DNA from: Armatimonadota bacterium
GTDB taxonomy: Bacteria > Armatimonadota > Zipacnadia > Zipacnadales > UBA11051
Length of the DNA stretch: 64,000 nt
Direction: 5' to 3'
Assembly: GCA_013178155.1 (NCBI GenBank)
Contig: JABLXH010000030.1
Span: forward strand, 1-64,000
Shown here: positions 15,884 through 25,085 of the stretch, piece by piece
How positions within the stretch are numbered: the stretch's first letter is position 1
Layout: every line of letters starts with the position of its first letter
Notes under the pieces: model-generated
The model's database searches: none
Told to the model about the DNA's origin: nothing
What the model saw: only the letters and a program-made list of their open reading frames with translations
Made by a program: the position numbers and the translations under genes

Positions 15884-18621
15884 CGTTGGCTCACCGCCAG
15901 GACCCGCAGCGCCAGGCGCTTCGCCGCGTTGTAGCGGGCGTAGGTAGGCTGCACGAAGTCGTCCCAGGCGTAGATCTCCGACCGCTGCTCGCCCATCGGC
16001 AACACCGCCCGGTCATCCTCGCCGAAGACGGCGCGGAGCCTCGCCAGCCCTGCGGGGTCACGGCGCACGCGCAGGGCCTCCTGGGCCAACAGAAAGTAGT
16101 CAGCGTCCTCGTTGCCATCGCGCAGACCCTCCCAGGCGGCGGAGAGGGTGAGGGCATTGGTGGCCGGGTCCAGCTTCACGAGAATGTCCTCGCCGTTCCA
16201 CCACAGGTAGGTCCAGTACCCGTAACCACGCATCTTCCAGGCCACGGCGCGCCAGGGGTAAGCTCTCGCCGCCTCGTAGGGCTGGCTGTACTTGCCTCCC
16301 CCATAGTACCACACCTCGTCCGTCGGCTCGAGGGCGACCGCCGGGGTGTCGCTGGGCTGAAGGGTGCGTCGGCGGTAACTGATCTCGATCTCCGCCTGGT
16401 TGGGGTCGCTGCCGTCCGGCAGGCGCAGGTAGACATGCGGTCCCAGCAGGAAGAATACGCCGTCCTCTTGGTTGCCCCACGGGCTACCGCCCCGGAACTC
16501 AAGCGCCTGACCGTTGGCCCGGATCTCCACCTCGTCGAGTTGCTCGTAGTTGCGCTCGCCTACCAGCAACGGCTCCCGGACACACCACGTCTTCTCCGCG
16601 CCGCCGTTCGTATAGGGCCCCCATTCCACCTCCAGCGTTTCCCGCCTCGGTTCGTAGACGGCGGCCTTGGTGGTCAGGTCACGGAAGTCCCGGCTTAGGC
16701 AGAGCGCCACCTGCCAGGCCTCACTCTCCTGGTTCATCTCGTTCAGCAGGCGCTCCGACCGGCATATTCCGCCGGTGTTGGTCGTGAAGGGACGGTAGCC
16801 GGCCGCCTTGTAGCGTCTGGCGGCGGCCAGCCACGTCGGGATGTGCTCAGCCGGGATCTCATCATCCAGCTTTGCCCAGAAGGACTGGAAGCCCTTGGCT
16901 GTCGCGTACTCCCGGAGTTGCCGGTAGTACCACAGCATGACCGCCCACCCCTCCTCGGAGTTGGGGTCCACTTCGCGACCGGGGAAGACCGCATTGATGA
17001 CCGCTGCCTCCCGCCAGTTGTTGCCGGAGGGCACATGGGCCACAAACCTGGTCATGCCGCGTTTCACAGGCTCCTCAAACCACAGGTCGTAGTAACTCCA
17101 GTTCAGGTCCGGAAGCTGCTCGACAGTAGCGTCCGGATGGGCCTGTCCCCATTCCGCCAGCGTCTCCCCGGAGCCCCGCACACGCAGGTGCGGGACTGTC
17201 TGATGAGGGACCACGGCCCAGTCCAGGTTATCGCAGCGGAGTTGCCGCAGGTTGTCCAGGTAGACGATGAACCGCTTGCGCGCCACCTCATCGAGGTCAT
17301 AGGACGAGAGCGTGGGCACGAAGGCATACCACTGGGTGCCGATCAGCGGGCGCTCAGGGAGGCGGGCGTTCCAGACCTTCACCGCGATCGGCACGGTCAG
17401 CGCCGGTCCCTTCCCACTGCTTAGCTCCATCTCGCCCGCGTATTCCCCGGGGCCAAGGTCGGCGGAGCTCAGCTTCAGCCACAGTCGGCGCGACTTGCCG
17501 CGCTCTACCGTCGCCTCGGTTCCGTCGGCAAGCCAGCCGTCAGTTTCCACCTGCAACCGCACCGCTGAGGCCGGCAGACCCCGCACCGTCGCCCTGACAG
17601 TGCTGCTTTCGGCCAGGCCGAAGAGCTCCAGGGGCACGGCATCAGTCTCCTGAAGCCCCAGGTCCGTCTCCAGCGCTCTCAGACGTGGCGCCGGGGCGCT
17701 AACCCCGCTCGTAATCAGCAGAAAGCCCCGGAAAAGCTCCGTGCGGTCCGGCTCGTAGAGCTCCTCAAGCGGCTTCCAGCCGGCGATTGCCGCAAACTGC
17801 GGCGCGCTGGGCCGCTCCACGGCCGCCGGCTCGGCCTCCGTCGGGATGCCCTCCGGTGTCACGTTGCCGACCCTCCCCAGCCCGCTGATCAGGCCGAACA
17901 GCAGGCTGGTGCTGGTCTTCTGCCCGGCCGGGACAGCCCGGTAGATCCACTCGAAAGTCGGCGTGACCCGGCTTTGAGACCAGAAATAGAACTGCTCCAG
18001 CAGGTCGAAGTCGCAACGCACGAAGAAGCCAGAGCGCTTCTCTGTATCCAGGTAGGCCATCCAGGGGCCAGTCAGGGCCGGGTAGTAGCCGCCAGGCACG
18101 GCCAAGTCATGCAGCGTCCCCTGCTGGTGCAGGTACGCGTGGTCAGCCTCCGTGAGGTCGCCTCCCCCGGGGGTAGCGAAGTTGCGTACCCAGAGCCTGA
18201 AGGGGAGCTGGGTCGGGTTCTCGATGGCGTAGCTGACGCGGAACCACGGTTGCTCTTCTCTGAACTCATAGGTCTTGGCCAGCTTGAGGCCGTCGGTATG
18301 GGTGACGCCAAAGCGGACCACGAGTCGCTGGCCCGTCTGCTCCACGACATCGCCCAGGTACAGGAGGTTGGCGAAATGGGGCCGGTCCTCGAACAGTCCG
18401 CCCAGCCCGCTGTCATCGGCCCGTACGATGTCCTGCCCCAGCGCCTTGTCCGTCAGGGACATCACCCTGGCGCCGCGACTGCCGTCAATCGTCAGGCGAT
18501 AGTGCTGCGTCTCCACCGAGGCCTTGAGGACCCGCCCGACGCCGTCCTTCTCCAACTCGGCGGTGAGGGCACACAAGGGTGTAACGGCAGACATTGCTGC
18601 TAGACACAGCAGTCGCCACAT
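15880..18621 (-). CDS. Secreted DUF4091-like glycosidase
   Basis: The protein has 913 residues. ATG 18621 is chosen because GAGG lies 8 bases upstream and the N terminus (MWRLLCLAAMSAVTPLCALTAE) is a signal peptide; the open frame further upstream encodes low-complexity Arg/Ala sequence and overlaps the next gene. Residues ~20-260 are a beta-sandwich (RLTIDGSRGARVMSL). Residues ~330-430 resemble a CBM-like/NEW3 segment (LSSADLGPGEYAGEMEL). The C-terminal half is a TIM barrel with DUF4091-type motifs: QSFWAKLDDEIPAEHIPTW, TTNTGG, YGYWTYLWWNG and the closing WEGLRDGNEDADYF, equivalent to the family's R-x-G-x-E-D-Y-E signature. Overlap with the next gene (GTGA at 15880-15883) implies coupled translation. 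Confidence 0.75.
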   Translation of the reverse strand: MWRLLCLAAMSAVTPLCALTAELEKDGVGRVLKASVETQHYRLTIDGSRGARVMSLTDKALGQDIVRADDSGLGGLFEDRPHFANLLYLGDVVEQTGQRLVVRFGVTHTDGLKLAKTYEFREEQPWFRVSYAIENPTQLPFRLWVRNFATPGGGDLTEADHAYLHQQGTLHDLAVPGGYYPALTGPWMAYLDTEKRSGFFVRCDFDLLEQFYFWSQSRVTPTFEWIYRAVPAGQKTSTSLLFGLISGLGRVGNVTPEGIPTEAEPAAVERPSAPQFAAIAGWKPLEELYEPDRTELFRGFLLITSGVSAPAPRLRALETDLGLQETDAVPLELFGLAESSTVRATVRGLPASAVRLQVETDGWLADGTEATVERGKSRRLWLKLSSADLGPGEYAGEMELSSGKGPALTVPIAVKVWNARLPERPLIGTQWYAFVPTLSSYDLDEVARKRFIVYLDNLRQLRCDNLDWAVVPHQTVPHLRVRGSGETLAEWGQAHPDATVEQLPDLNWSYYDLWFEEPVKRGMTRFVAHVPSGNNWREAAVINAVFPGREVDPNSEEGWAVMLWYYRQLREYATAKGFQSFWAKLDDEIPAEHIPTWLAAARRYKAAGYRPFTTNTGGICRSERLLNEMNQESEAWQVALCLSRDFRDLTTKAAVYEPRRETLEVEWGPYTNGGAEKTWCVREPLLVGERNYEQLDEVEIRANGQALEFRGGSPWGNQEDGVFFLLGPHVYLRLPDGSDPNQAEIEISYRRRTLQPSDTPAVALEPTDEVWYYGGGKYSQPYEAARAYPWRAVAWKMRGYGYWTYLWWNGEDILVKLDPATNALTLSAAWEGLRDGNEDADYFLLAQEALRVRRDPAGLARLRAVFGEDDRAVLPMGEQRSEIYAWDDFVQPTYARYNAAKRLALRVLAVSQR

Positions 18622-18646
18622 CGCAAGACCTCGCTTTCTGCCGCCG

Positions 18647-19801
18647 TCAGGCGAAGCTTTCCAGCACCCCGCGCAGCTTTTCGGCCATGTTTTCGTAATG
18701 CGCCGCCTCGCCCTTGGTGCCGCAGAGCACGATCCGCGGCATAAGGTACTCGGCGTTGGGGCACAGGTCGGTGGTGTAGTCCGGGTGACGGAGGGCCAGC
18801 GGGCAGCCGCGCGGGCAGTCACGGCCGTAGCCGATCTGGTCGCGAATGGTCTTCTGCTTGTACGCCGGCGCTCCGATGTAGCCGTAGTTGAACCCGAGCC
18901 CGGCGTCGCCGCAGGCCTTCTGGAAGGCCTCCGCCGACACCCCTACCTTGTCGCCCTCGAAGCAGCAGGCCCAGATGTGGTAGGAGTTCACATAGCGCGC
19001 GGGGTCGGGATTGCCCTGCGGCTTGAGAATGGCCTCGTACCCCTCGCAGGCCTGATTCAGGATCCTCGCATTGCGGATGCAGGCATCCACGTAGCCACGG
19101 GCACGCTTCAGTTGCACGCGTCCGATGGCCGCCACGACCTCGTTCATGCGGTAGTTCCACGACAGGCGCTCCGGACAGGTACCGAAAGTGGTCAGTTCCA
19201 CCATGGTCTGGCGCACGTCCGGGTCTTTCATCAGCGTCATGCCACCGTCGCCCAGGGCCATCTGCTTGGACATCTGGAAGGAGAAGACGCCCACATCGCC
19301 CACGGTGCCGGCGTACTTACCGTCATAACTGGCATAGATCGCGTGCGAGCAGTCCTCAATGATGAACAATCCGTACTTGTCGGCAACGGCCTGCAAGGCG
19401 TCCATGTCGGCCATGAGGCCCCAAAGCTGGGTGACGAGGATGGCCTTGGTGCGCTCCGTGACGCAGGCCTCCACACTGGCTGGGTCCAGCAGATGGGTAT
19501 CCAGGTCCACATCCGCAAACACCGGCACGGCGTTGTTGTACATGACAGCCAGAGCGCCAAAAACCACCATCGGGTCACAGATGACCTCATCGCCGGCTCC
19601 AGCTCCAGCGGCCACCACCCCGGCGTGCAAACCAGCCATCGCGTTGACGATGGTCAGTCCATAGGGCGAGCCGAACTCGGCCGCAAACTCCTCCTCGAAG
19701 GCCTTGGACTCGCCGCCCCCGATGGAGCAGAGGTTGCCTCGGTCCAGTACGCCCTTCACAGCCTGCAGGTCCACGTCATCAAACAGCGGGATACCGGTCA
19801 T
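18647..19801 (-). CDS. DegT/DnrJ/EryC1/StrS-family aminotransferase
   Basis: The protein has 384 residues from ATG 19801 with AGGAGG 6 bases upstream. The PLP-dependent fold type I signature is clear: YGLFIIEDCSHAIYASYDGKY, with the Asp that contacts the PLP nitrogen, then VGVFSFQMSKQMALGDGGM, whose Lys is the Schiff-base lysine. The family makes amino-sugars from keto-sugar nucleotides. Some members, such as AHBA synthase, act on non-sugar substrates. The insert YGRDCPRGCPLALRHPDYTTDLCPNA near residue 335 is cysteine-rich and unusual. Its position inside a run of secreted glycosidase-like genes is odd, since no sugar-nucleotide dehydratase or transferase accompanies it. The substrate is therefore open. 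Confidence 0.87.
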   Translation of the reverse strand: MTGIPLFDDVDLQAVKGVLDRGNLCSIGGGESKAFEEEFAAEFGSPYGLTIVNAMAGLHAGVVAAGAGAGDEVICDPMVVFGALAVMYNNAVPVFADVDLDTHLLDPASVEACVTERTKAILVTQLWGLMADMDALQAVADKYGLFIIEDCSHAIYASYDGKYAGTVGDVGVFSFQMSKQMALGDGGMTLMKDPDVRQTMVELTTFGTCPERLSWNYRMNEVVAAIGRVQLKRARGYVDACIRNARILNQACEGYEAILKPQGNPDPARYVNSYHIWACCFEGDKVGVSAEAFQKACGDAGLGFNYGYIGAPAYKQKTIRDQIGYGRDCPRGCPLALRHPDYTTDLCPNAEYLMPRIVLCGTKGEAAHYENMAEKLRGVLESFA

Positions 19802-19851
19802 AGTCGCCTCCTGGGTGTGCGTCCGTCCGCGGCGCTGACGGCGCAGGCTTG

Positions 19852-21411
19852 TCACGGCTCAGCATACACCTCCAGCTCGATGAGCTGGCATATCTGGTTG
19901 GCCGAGTTGTGCAGACAGGTGAAGCGCACGTACCTGGCGGGGCGCGGAGTGAAAGTGTCCACTTGCCACCCGCGCCATTCGCCGGCGCTCTTGTCCACCG
20001 CCTGCTCCCACTCCTCCCCGTCCACGGAGGTCTCAATGCGGTACTGGAAGTAGCGCCCATCCAGATCAAAGAGCATGACCTGGGTGCGCGCGACAGGCGT
20101 GACCTCAGGCAGTTCAATCGTGACACTACCGGGAATGTAGAAGGCCCCGAAGCCGCTCATGCCGCCGTAGAAGTCTATGTTGCCGTCAATGATCTGTTCG
20201 GGGCCGATCTCTGTGCCCCACTCGGGCCGGGCCTCGGCCCCAATCACCTTTGCGCCGCGGCTGGCCAGCGCGAGGTTGGCGCTGTTGTCGCGGGTGACCA
20301 GGGAGTAGTTGCTGAAGTCGAACAGCCCTGAGGGCTGGTAGGTCCCCTTCACGAACTCGTACACCTTGCGGTACAGCTCGCGGCCGACCCCTGGAGTGTC
20401 GTGGAAGTCCTTGATGGCCCGTCCGCCTTCGTAGTAGCCCAGCAGCGCGCCCTTCATCCAGCCGAAGTGGACCCCGGCGTCCAGGTATGCCAGCATACGC
20501 TGACAGTACTCTTCGTCACTCAGGGCCCGGCTGTCGAACTCGATCTCGATGCCGCAACCTGCCATGCGCGCCAGCTTGGCTGCCGTCTGGAAGTGTGTCA
20601 GAGGCAGTCGCTCCTGGGTGAAGAAGAAGTTCGGCTGCAGCATACAGGCGTCGAATCCGTTGGCGCGCCACTCGCGTAGGCCCTGAGCCCCGTAATACGG
20701 GATCCAGTAGTGCTTCAGACCGCGGGCATGCAGGTAGTCGGAGGTCCAACGGACCAGGGTTGAGTTGTCACCGCCGATGGTTTCGTCGGTCCAGTAGAAG
20801 CCGGCCAGGTTCAGGTGTCGGTAGCCGCGTGCACGCCAGTGTCCCAGCACCTCCTGGATGTACCACCGCAAAGCGCGTTGGCGGTCAAGCACCCGGCTGA
20901 GATCGAGAGTGTCCGTCTTGCCCGGCAGGGGCCCAAAGGCAGTGTCCTGGCGCAGCGGGACCGGCAAGGTGATGACCACACTGACCCGTTTGTCGGGCGG
21001 GCCCAGCTTGCCCGCCACCTCCGCCACCGCCGCCTCGAGGCCATCCAGACCCTCGCCGGGGCGGAACCAGCTCGCCGCGATCTGCTGCCAGTCAGCTATG
21101 GTCGGAAGAGGCTGCCCCTCCCGATAGTGATGGAACCAGGTCCCGCTGTCCAGCGCGAACTCAATGAACAGGAAGCCATCGAAGAACCAGTCGCGCGGCT
21201 GTCCCCGCTCGTCAAGGTAGGCCACATAGGGCAGGATGTTGTCCTTGGTCCAGGGCACTCGAGCTTTCGAGCCATGGTAGATGAGGACGAGGTCCTCAAT
21301 GCCGCCCACTCCCGGCCCCCCCGGCGGCAGGTAGCCGGGAACGGGGCCCTGAGCCCAGACACCAGCCGACACCATGGTCAGCACTCCTGTCAACGGCACC
21401 AGTCTCAGCAT
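19852..21411 (-). CDS. Secreted DUF4855-like protein with C-terminal discoidin (F5/8 type C) domain
   Basis: The protein has 519 residues. ATG 21411 is preferred: AAGGGGA lies 8 bases upstream and it opens a signal peptide (MLRLVPLTGVLTMVSAGVWAQG). An in-frame ATG at 21438 overlaps the upstream stop as ATGA and would push the signal inward by nine residues. Residues ~30-350 match the DUF4855 pattern: IEDLVLIYHGS, NILPYVAYLDERG, DWFFDGFLFIEFA, and a barrel strand RHLNLAGFYWTDETIGGDN with acidic residues. Residues ~365-519 are a galactose-binding/discoidin-like sandwich (SVTIELPEVTPVARTQVMLFD, ARYVRFTCLHN, CQLIELEVYAE). Predicted role: extracellular glycan recognition and probable hydrolysis; activity of DUF4855 proteins is poorly established. 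Confidence 0.75.
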   Translation of the reverse strand: MLRLVPLTGVLTMVSAGVWAQGPVPGYLPPGGPGVGGIEDLVLIYHGSKARVPWTKDNILPYVAYLDERGQPRDWFFDGFLFIEFALDSGTWFHHYREGQPLPTIADWQQIAASWFRPGEGLDGLEAAVAEVAGKLGPPDKRVSVVITLPVPLRQDTAFGPLPGKTDTLDLSRVLDRQRALRWYIQEVLGHWRARGYRHLNLAGFYWTDETIGGDNSTLVRWTSDYLHARGLKHYWIPYYGAQGLREWRANGFDACMLQPNFFFTQERLPLTHFQTAAKLARMAGCGIEIEFDSRALSDEEYCQRMLAYLDAGVHFGWMKGALLGYYEGGRAIKDFHDTPGVGRELYRKVYEFVKGTYQPSGLFDFSNYSLVTRDNSANLALASRGAKVIGAEARPEWGTEIGPEQIIDGNIDFYGGMSGFGAFYIPGSVTIELPEVTPVARTQVMLFDLDGRYFQYRIETSVDGEEWEQAVDKSAGEWRGWQVDTFTPRPARYVRFTCLHNSANQICQLIELEVYAEP

Positions 21412-21434
21412 CGCAAGTCCCCTTGCCGTCAGCG

Positions 21435-24400
21435 TCATTGCTCAGCCACCACACAGCCCACAGCGCCCGGGCCGATGGTGAAGGCGATGGTTGCCTGTCC
21501 GCCCTCAATCCGCGCCCGAATCTCCTGGCCGCTGAAGGCATCCCGGTACCGCGTCCCCGGCCGGTGGGGCACTCGCAGCAAGTCGCCCCGGTACGTCCGG
21601 TACTGGGCGTTGTACAGCGTCCAGACTGTGGCCCGGGGTCCGGTGAAGCGGTTGGCGTACACCGTCGGCTTCAGCGTCGGCACCAGCGGGGCCACGTCAG
21701 CGGAGGTGAAGGCGTCAGCGTAACGGTGGCTGATGGCGAAGGCCTGCTTGAGGAACGCCGCCGCCTCCGGGCAGTAGTCCTCCGGCCAGCCCTGCAACCA
21801 CCAGGCCTCGCCGTTGAAGAACGGCCACTTCAGCAGGTCCCAGCCACCCTCCGTGAACTGGTTGTAGCAAACGAGCTGGAAGACCTTGAAGTCGGGAAAC
21901 ATGAACCGGAACAGGTCCACGCGGTGGGGCATCAGGGCGGGGTCGCTCTGCGTCACGGAGTAGCCAAGGGCGCCGTCCTGGTATTGGGAGTTAACGTCGT
22001 TGGGCGTCTCCTCGGTCAGATTGGCGATGTCGGGCGGGATGCTGCCGCGAATCGCTGCTGTCGTGTCCCTTTCGCCCCGCAGTGGCGCTGCCGGCACCGG
22101 ATGGCCATGCTCCCGCGACCAGCAGGTCTTCCAGGTGTCGGTGAAGCCGTACTGGTCAATGTACATGCCATCGGGCTGCAGTTCGCCGGCCACCCGCCGG
22201 TAGGTTTCAGCCAGGTGGTTCCGCCAGCCCGGCGCCGCAGCACACATCATGGTCTCGGTTTCGCTGCCCGGCCACATCAGCGGCTTGCCGTCCTGCTGGA
22301 TAATGCAGTTAGCAGGCACATGCTCACGGCCCCACACACCCCGTTTGTCACAAAGATAGCCCTCGATGTACAGGCCCACGCGCACCCCCATGTCCTGGGC
22401 TTCCTTGATGGCCGCCCGCATGCGGTCGAGGCCCCCCAGCTCGTCGTAGTGGCTGTAGTCGCCCACCCGGCCGTAGACGTTCGACTGGCTGAAGTCAAAG
22501 ATGTGCAGGTAGTCCAGGCAGCCGAAGAGATCGCGGAACGTGTTGACGACCTTGGCCATATGCCATTCGCGCGTCACCGGGTCGGTGAGGTGCGACCAGG
22601 CGAGCACCTGCTGGTAGTAGAACACGCGCTGGAACCACTCCTTGCGCGGGACCTGGGGACGGTACCAGGTCTTCGCCCAGCGCTGGTAGAGGCTCAGGGC
22701 CGTGCGCCAGTCTCCGGCGTGGGCCTGCAGCAGCGTCGGGACCGTCTCGATGGCCTCACCGGGCTGGTACTCGCGCGGCCAGAACTCCGTCCGCCAGGTG
22801 ACGCCTGCCCGGTCCTTGCGCAGGCAGTTGAACCGGTAGACGTCATCGAGGTCTCGGGTCAGGAGCGCCAGACCCCCACCCGTCCGGGGGTTGAACACAT
22901 CGGCCACCTGCAGTGGGTACTGCCCGCCGTAGGCAGCGCGCTGGTCGGTGGGGCGATTGCTGATGAGGCCACCCTTGCGGGCGTACAGGTACCAGGTGTC
23001 TTCGACAGTGCCGAGGCGCAGGTCGCGAAGTGTCGGGAAGTTCACCACAGGGGTTCCCGGCTGCCCCCCCACATAGGTGAGATGCAGATCCATGCCCACC
23101 GCACCGTCGTCGCGAGCGGTCAGCACCAGATCCCCGCGCACCGGCACGCCCTGCGCCGAGGCGTCCACCGGGACGGTAAGCACGGCTGCCTCGTCTTCTC
23201 GCGACACCGTCGGCTGGCCGACCGTGACCTGCTCCGAGGTGAGCAGCACCTTCCCCAGTCCCACTTCAAAGAGCGGCCCCGGCTGGAGCTGAAGCTTCGC
23301 GCCAGTGACCAGTTCCGTGCTCAGGGCGCGCAGCGAGATGCCTCCCCGGGTCCGCAGGTTGAGGCTCAGGAAGGTGGTCTCTACGGTGTAGCCATCGTCC
23401 AGGCGCCGGATGGTCGGGGGCTTGCGGGGCAGCGGGGCCGCGACTGGCGGCGGTTGGGGTGGCAGGCCGTGCACCGCCGGCACCTGGGCCAGGGGGCGCC
23501 CCCGGTTCAGCGTGACACCTGCGATGAGCAGCCGCGCGCTATCCATGTGGTTCACCAGCCGCAGCCGCCGGATCGGCACCGGCCGCAGTGCCGGCAGGCT
23601 GTAGACCTCGACACCCTTGGCTACCTCATACAGCCCCGAACTGAGGCAGACCGGGAACATCTCGTCGGTCAAGCCATCGGCATAGTCCACGGCGAAGACC
23701 AGTCGCTCCGGGGTGTTGGCCGCCTCCATGGGGATGCCGTCACCCATGCGGCAATAATCCATGGCCGGCAGTTTGGCCGCCAGCAGCACCAGCGCTTCCT
23801 GGGCGCGCCCGCTGACCGCGATGGCGGCTTCCCCCGGCTCACCTCGCGGAGTGGCGACGACCCGCCCACCCTCGGGCACGGAGAAGGGGACGCCGCGTAC
23901 CACGACCTGCCCACCGGGCAGCCAGGATTTCAGCCCGAAGGCCCCCAACTGCCCTTCAACAGCGCCGTTGGTCCGTGTCGAAAGGTCCACGGCAGTGAAG
24001 GATCCCGGGGAAAGCTTGCTCTGCTGCCAGCCCTCGGCCACGCTCAGCACCTCCCGGATGTCCAGCAAGGGGCGGCGGCTGGTGAAGCGGATCGTGTCAA
24101 TCCAGATGTCGCCGCGCTCCGCCGCCGAGCAGACCTGGAGGGCCGCGTGTGTGGCCACGAACCTCTCTGGCACCGCCGTGACGGCCACGTGCCAGTCGCC
24201 GTCAGCCCGGAGTTGGTGTAGCCGCAGAGGGATGGCATACTGCTGCGGCAAGCCTCCAGCCTTCTCGCTGCCCAGCCACAGCAGATAGTCGCCCCAGGGC
24301 GCGATGCCTTCGGCCCGATAGCGGATGGCGGCATAGCGCAGCGCACTGAGGTCCACGGGCTGCGGCAGCGGGGCCGAGAACTTCATCCCCACTCCGGCGC

Positions 24401-25085
24401 CCTCGGCCCACAGATGCAGAAGACCGCTTTCGCCCGTCACACCATACTGGGTCGCGTCCTCACCCAGCCAGTCCGGTTCGGCCTGCAGGGGGCCCCAGTC
24501 GGCACCACGGAGGAGCAGCTCCTGCTCGCGGCCGGAGTCGGCCGGCACCAGCGTTGCACCCGACGGGGCCTCGTCCGCCAGGCGAAGGTAGTCCAGGCTT
24601 AGCTCGGCCGGCGGACCGGCGCACTGCACCTCCACCACCAGTCGCCGTACCTCGCCCAGCAGGCCCGCACTCTCCATGTCCAGGGCGAGAAGGTGCCACT
24701 GCCCGTCCCCCTGCAAGTCCGCGGGAGCCAGCACCTGGCGCCCCGCCTGGCTCCCGTCAAAGACCCAGAGGGCATATCCCAGTGGGGCCAGGTCACGGGC
24801 ACGGTAGCGAAGGAGCAGATACCTCGCCTCGGTCACGCCTACAGGCTCGACCGAGAGCAGGAACTTCATTCCCTTGCCGCTCTCGTCCACCCGGAAGCTG
24901 CAGACGCCGTCGTCCACGACGACCTTCGCTCCAGCGGCAGGGTTGGAGAGGAAGCTGGGCTCGGGCTGCCAGCCGGGGTCCGTGTCAAACTCCAGAGGCA
25001 GGATCGCCTGCGCCAGGGCGACATGGGCCCATACGCACAGTGCCAGCATCAGTGCAGCTCGCCACAGGTCATTTCCAGGAAGCAT
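21435..25085 (-). CDS. Very large secreted DUF6259-like putative glycoside hydrolase
   Basis: The protein has 1216 residues. ATG 25085 has GGAGG 7 bases upstream and overlaps the 3' end of the flavoprotein gene by 17 bases. The N terminus (LWRAALMLALCVWAHVALAQA) is a signal peptide. Residues ~25-170 and ~175-330 are two similar carbohydrate-binding sandwiches (both contain a LLLRYRA/AAIRYRA strand and an Asp-rich GDGQWHL/ADGDWHV turn), so an internal duplication is likely. Residues ~560-800 are a beta-supersandwich. Residues ~800-1110 are a TIM barrel (VFYYQQVLAWSHL, YLHIFDFSQSNVYGRVGDYSHYDELGG, GMYIDQYGFTDTWKTC) like DUF6259/GH36-related enzymes. Asp residues of FDFSQ and YIDQYG are candidate catalytic acids. 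Confidence 0.72.
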   Translation of the reverse strand: MLPGNDLWRAALMLALCVWAHVALAQAILPLEFDTDPGWQPEPSFLSNPAAGAKVVVDDGVCSFRVDESGKGMKFLLSVEPVGVTEARYLLLRYRARDLAPLGYALWVFDGSQAGRQVLAPADLQGDGQWHLLALDMESAGLLGEVRRLVVEVQCAGPPAELSLDYLRLADEAPSGATLVPADSGREQELLLRGADWGPLQAEPDWLGEDATQYGVTGESGLLHLWAEGAGVGMKFSAPLPQPVDLSALRYAAIRYRAEGIAPWGDYLLWLGSEKAGGLPQQYAIPLRLHQLRADGDWHVAVTAVPERFVATHAALQVCSAAERGDIWIDTIRFTSRRPLLDIREVLSVAEGWQQSKLSPGSFTAVDLSTRTNGAVEGQLGAFGLKSWLPGGQVVVRGVPFSVPEGGRVVATPRGEPGEAAIAVSGRAQEALVLLAAKLPAMDYCRMGDGIPMEAANTPERLVFAVDYADGLTDEMFPVCLSSGLYEVAKGVEVYSLPALRPVPIRRLRLVNHMDSARLLIAGVTLNRGRPLAQVPAVHGLPPQPPPVAAPLPRKPPTIRRLDDGYTVETTFLSLNLRTRGGISLRALSTELVTGAKLQLQPGPLFEVGLGKVLLTSEQVTVGQPTVSREDEAAVLTVPVDASAQGVPVRGDLVLTARDDGAVGMDLHLTYVGGQPGTPVVNFPTLRDLRLGTVEDTWYLYARKGGLISNRPTDQRAAYGGQYPLQVADVFNPRTGGGLALLTRDLDDVYRFNCLRKDRAGVTWRTEFWPREYQPGEAIETVPTLLQAHAGDWRTALSLYQRWAKTWYRPQVPRKEWFQRVFYYQQVLAWSHLTDPVTREWHMAKVVNTFRDLFGCLDYLHIFDFSQSNVYGRVGDYSHYDELGGLDRMRAAIKEAQDMGVRVGLYIEGYLCDKRGVWGREHVPANCIIQQDGKPLMWPGSETETMMCAAAPGWRNHLAETYRRVAGELQPDGMYIDQYGFTDTWKTCWSREHGHPVPAAPLRGERDTTAAIRGSIPPDIANLTEETPNDVNSQYQDGALGYSVTQSDPALMPHRVDLFRFMFPDFKVFQLVCYNQFTEGGWDLLKWPFFNGEAWWLQGWPEDYCPEAAAFLKQAFAISHRYADAFTSADVAPLVPTLKPTVYANRFTGPRATVWTLYNAQYRTYRGDLLRVPHRPGTRYRDAFSGQEIRARIEGGQATIAFTIGPGAVGCVVAEQ

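Noticed and set aside
21423-24221. A 932-residue open frame on the + strand opposite the DUF6259-like gene
   Set aside because: It is antisense to a clear coding region, lacks a ribosome site and recognisable domains, and is explained by high GC, which suppresses stops in antisense frames. The same applies to long frames at 8837-10396, 18524-20053, 34940-36877, 46686-49340 and the - strand frame at 31862-33436.
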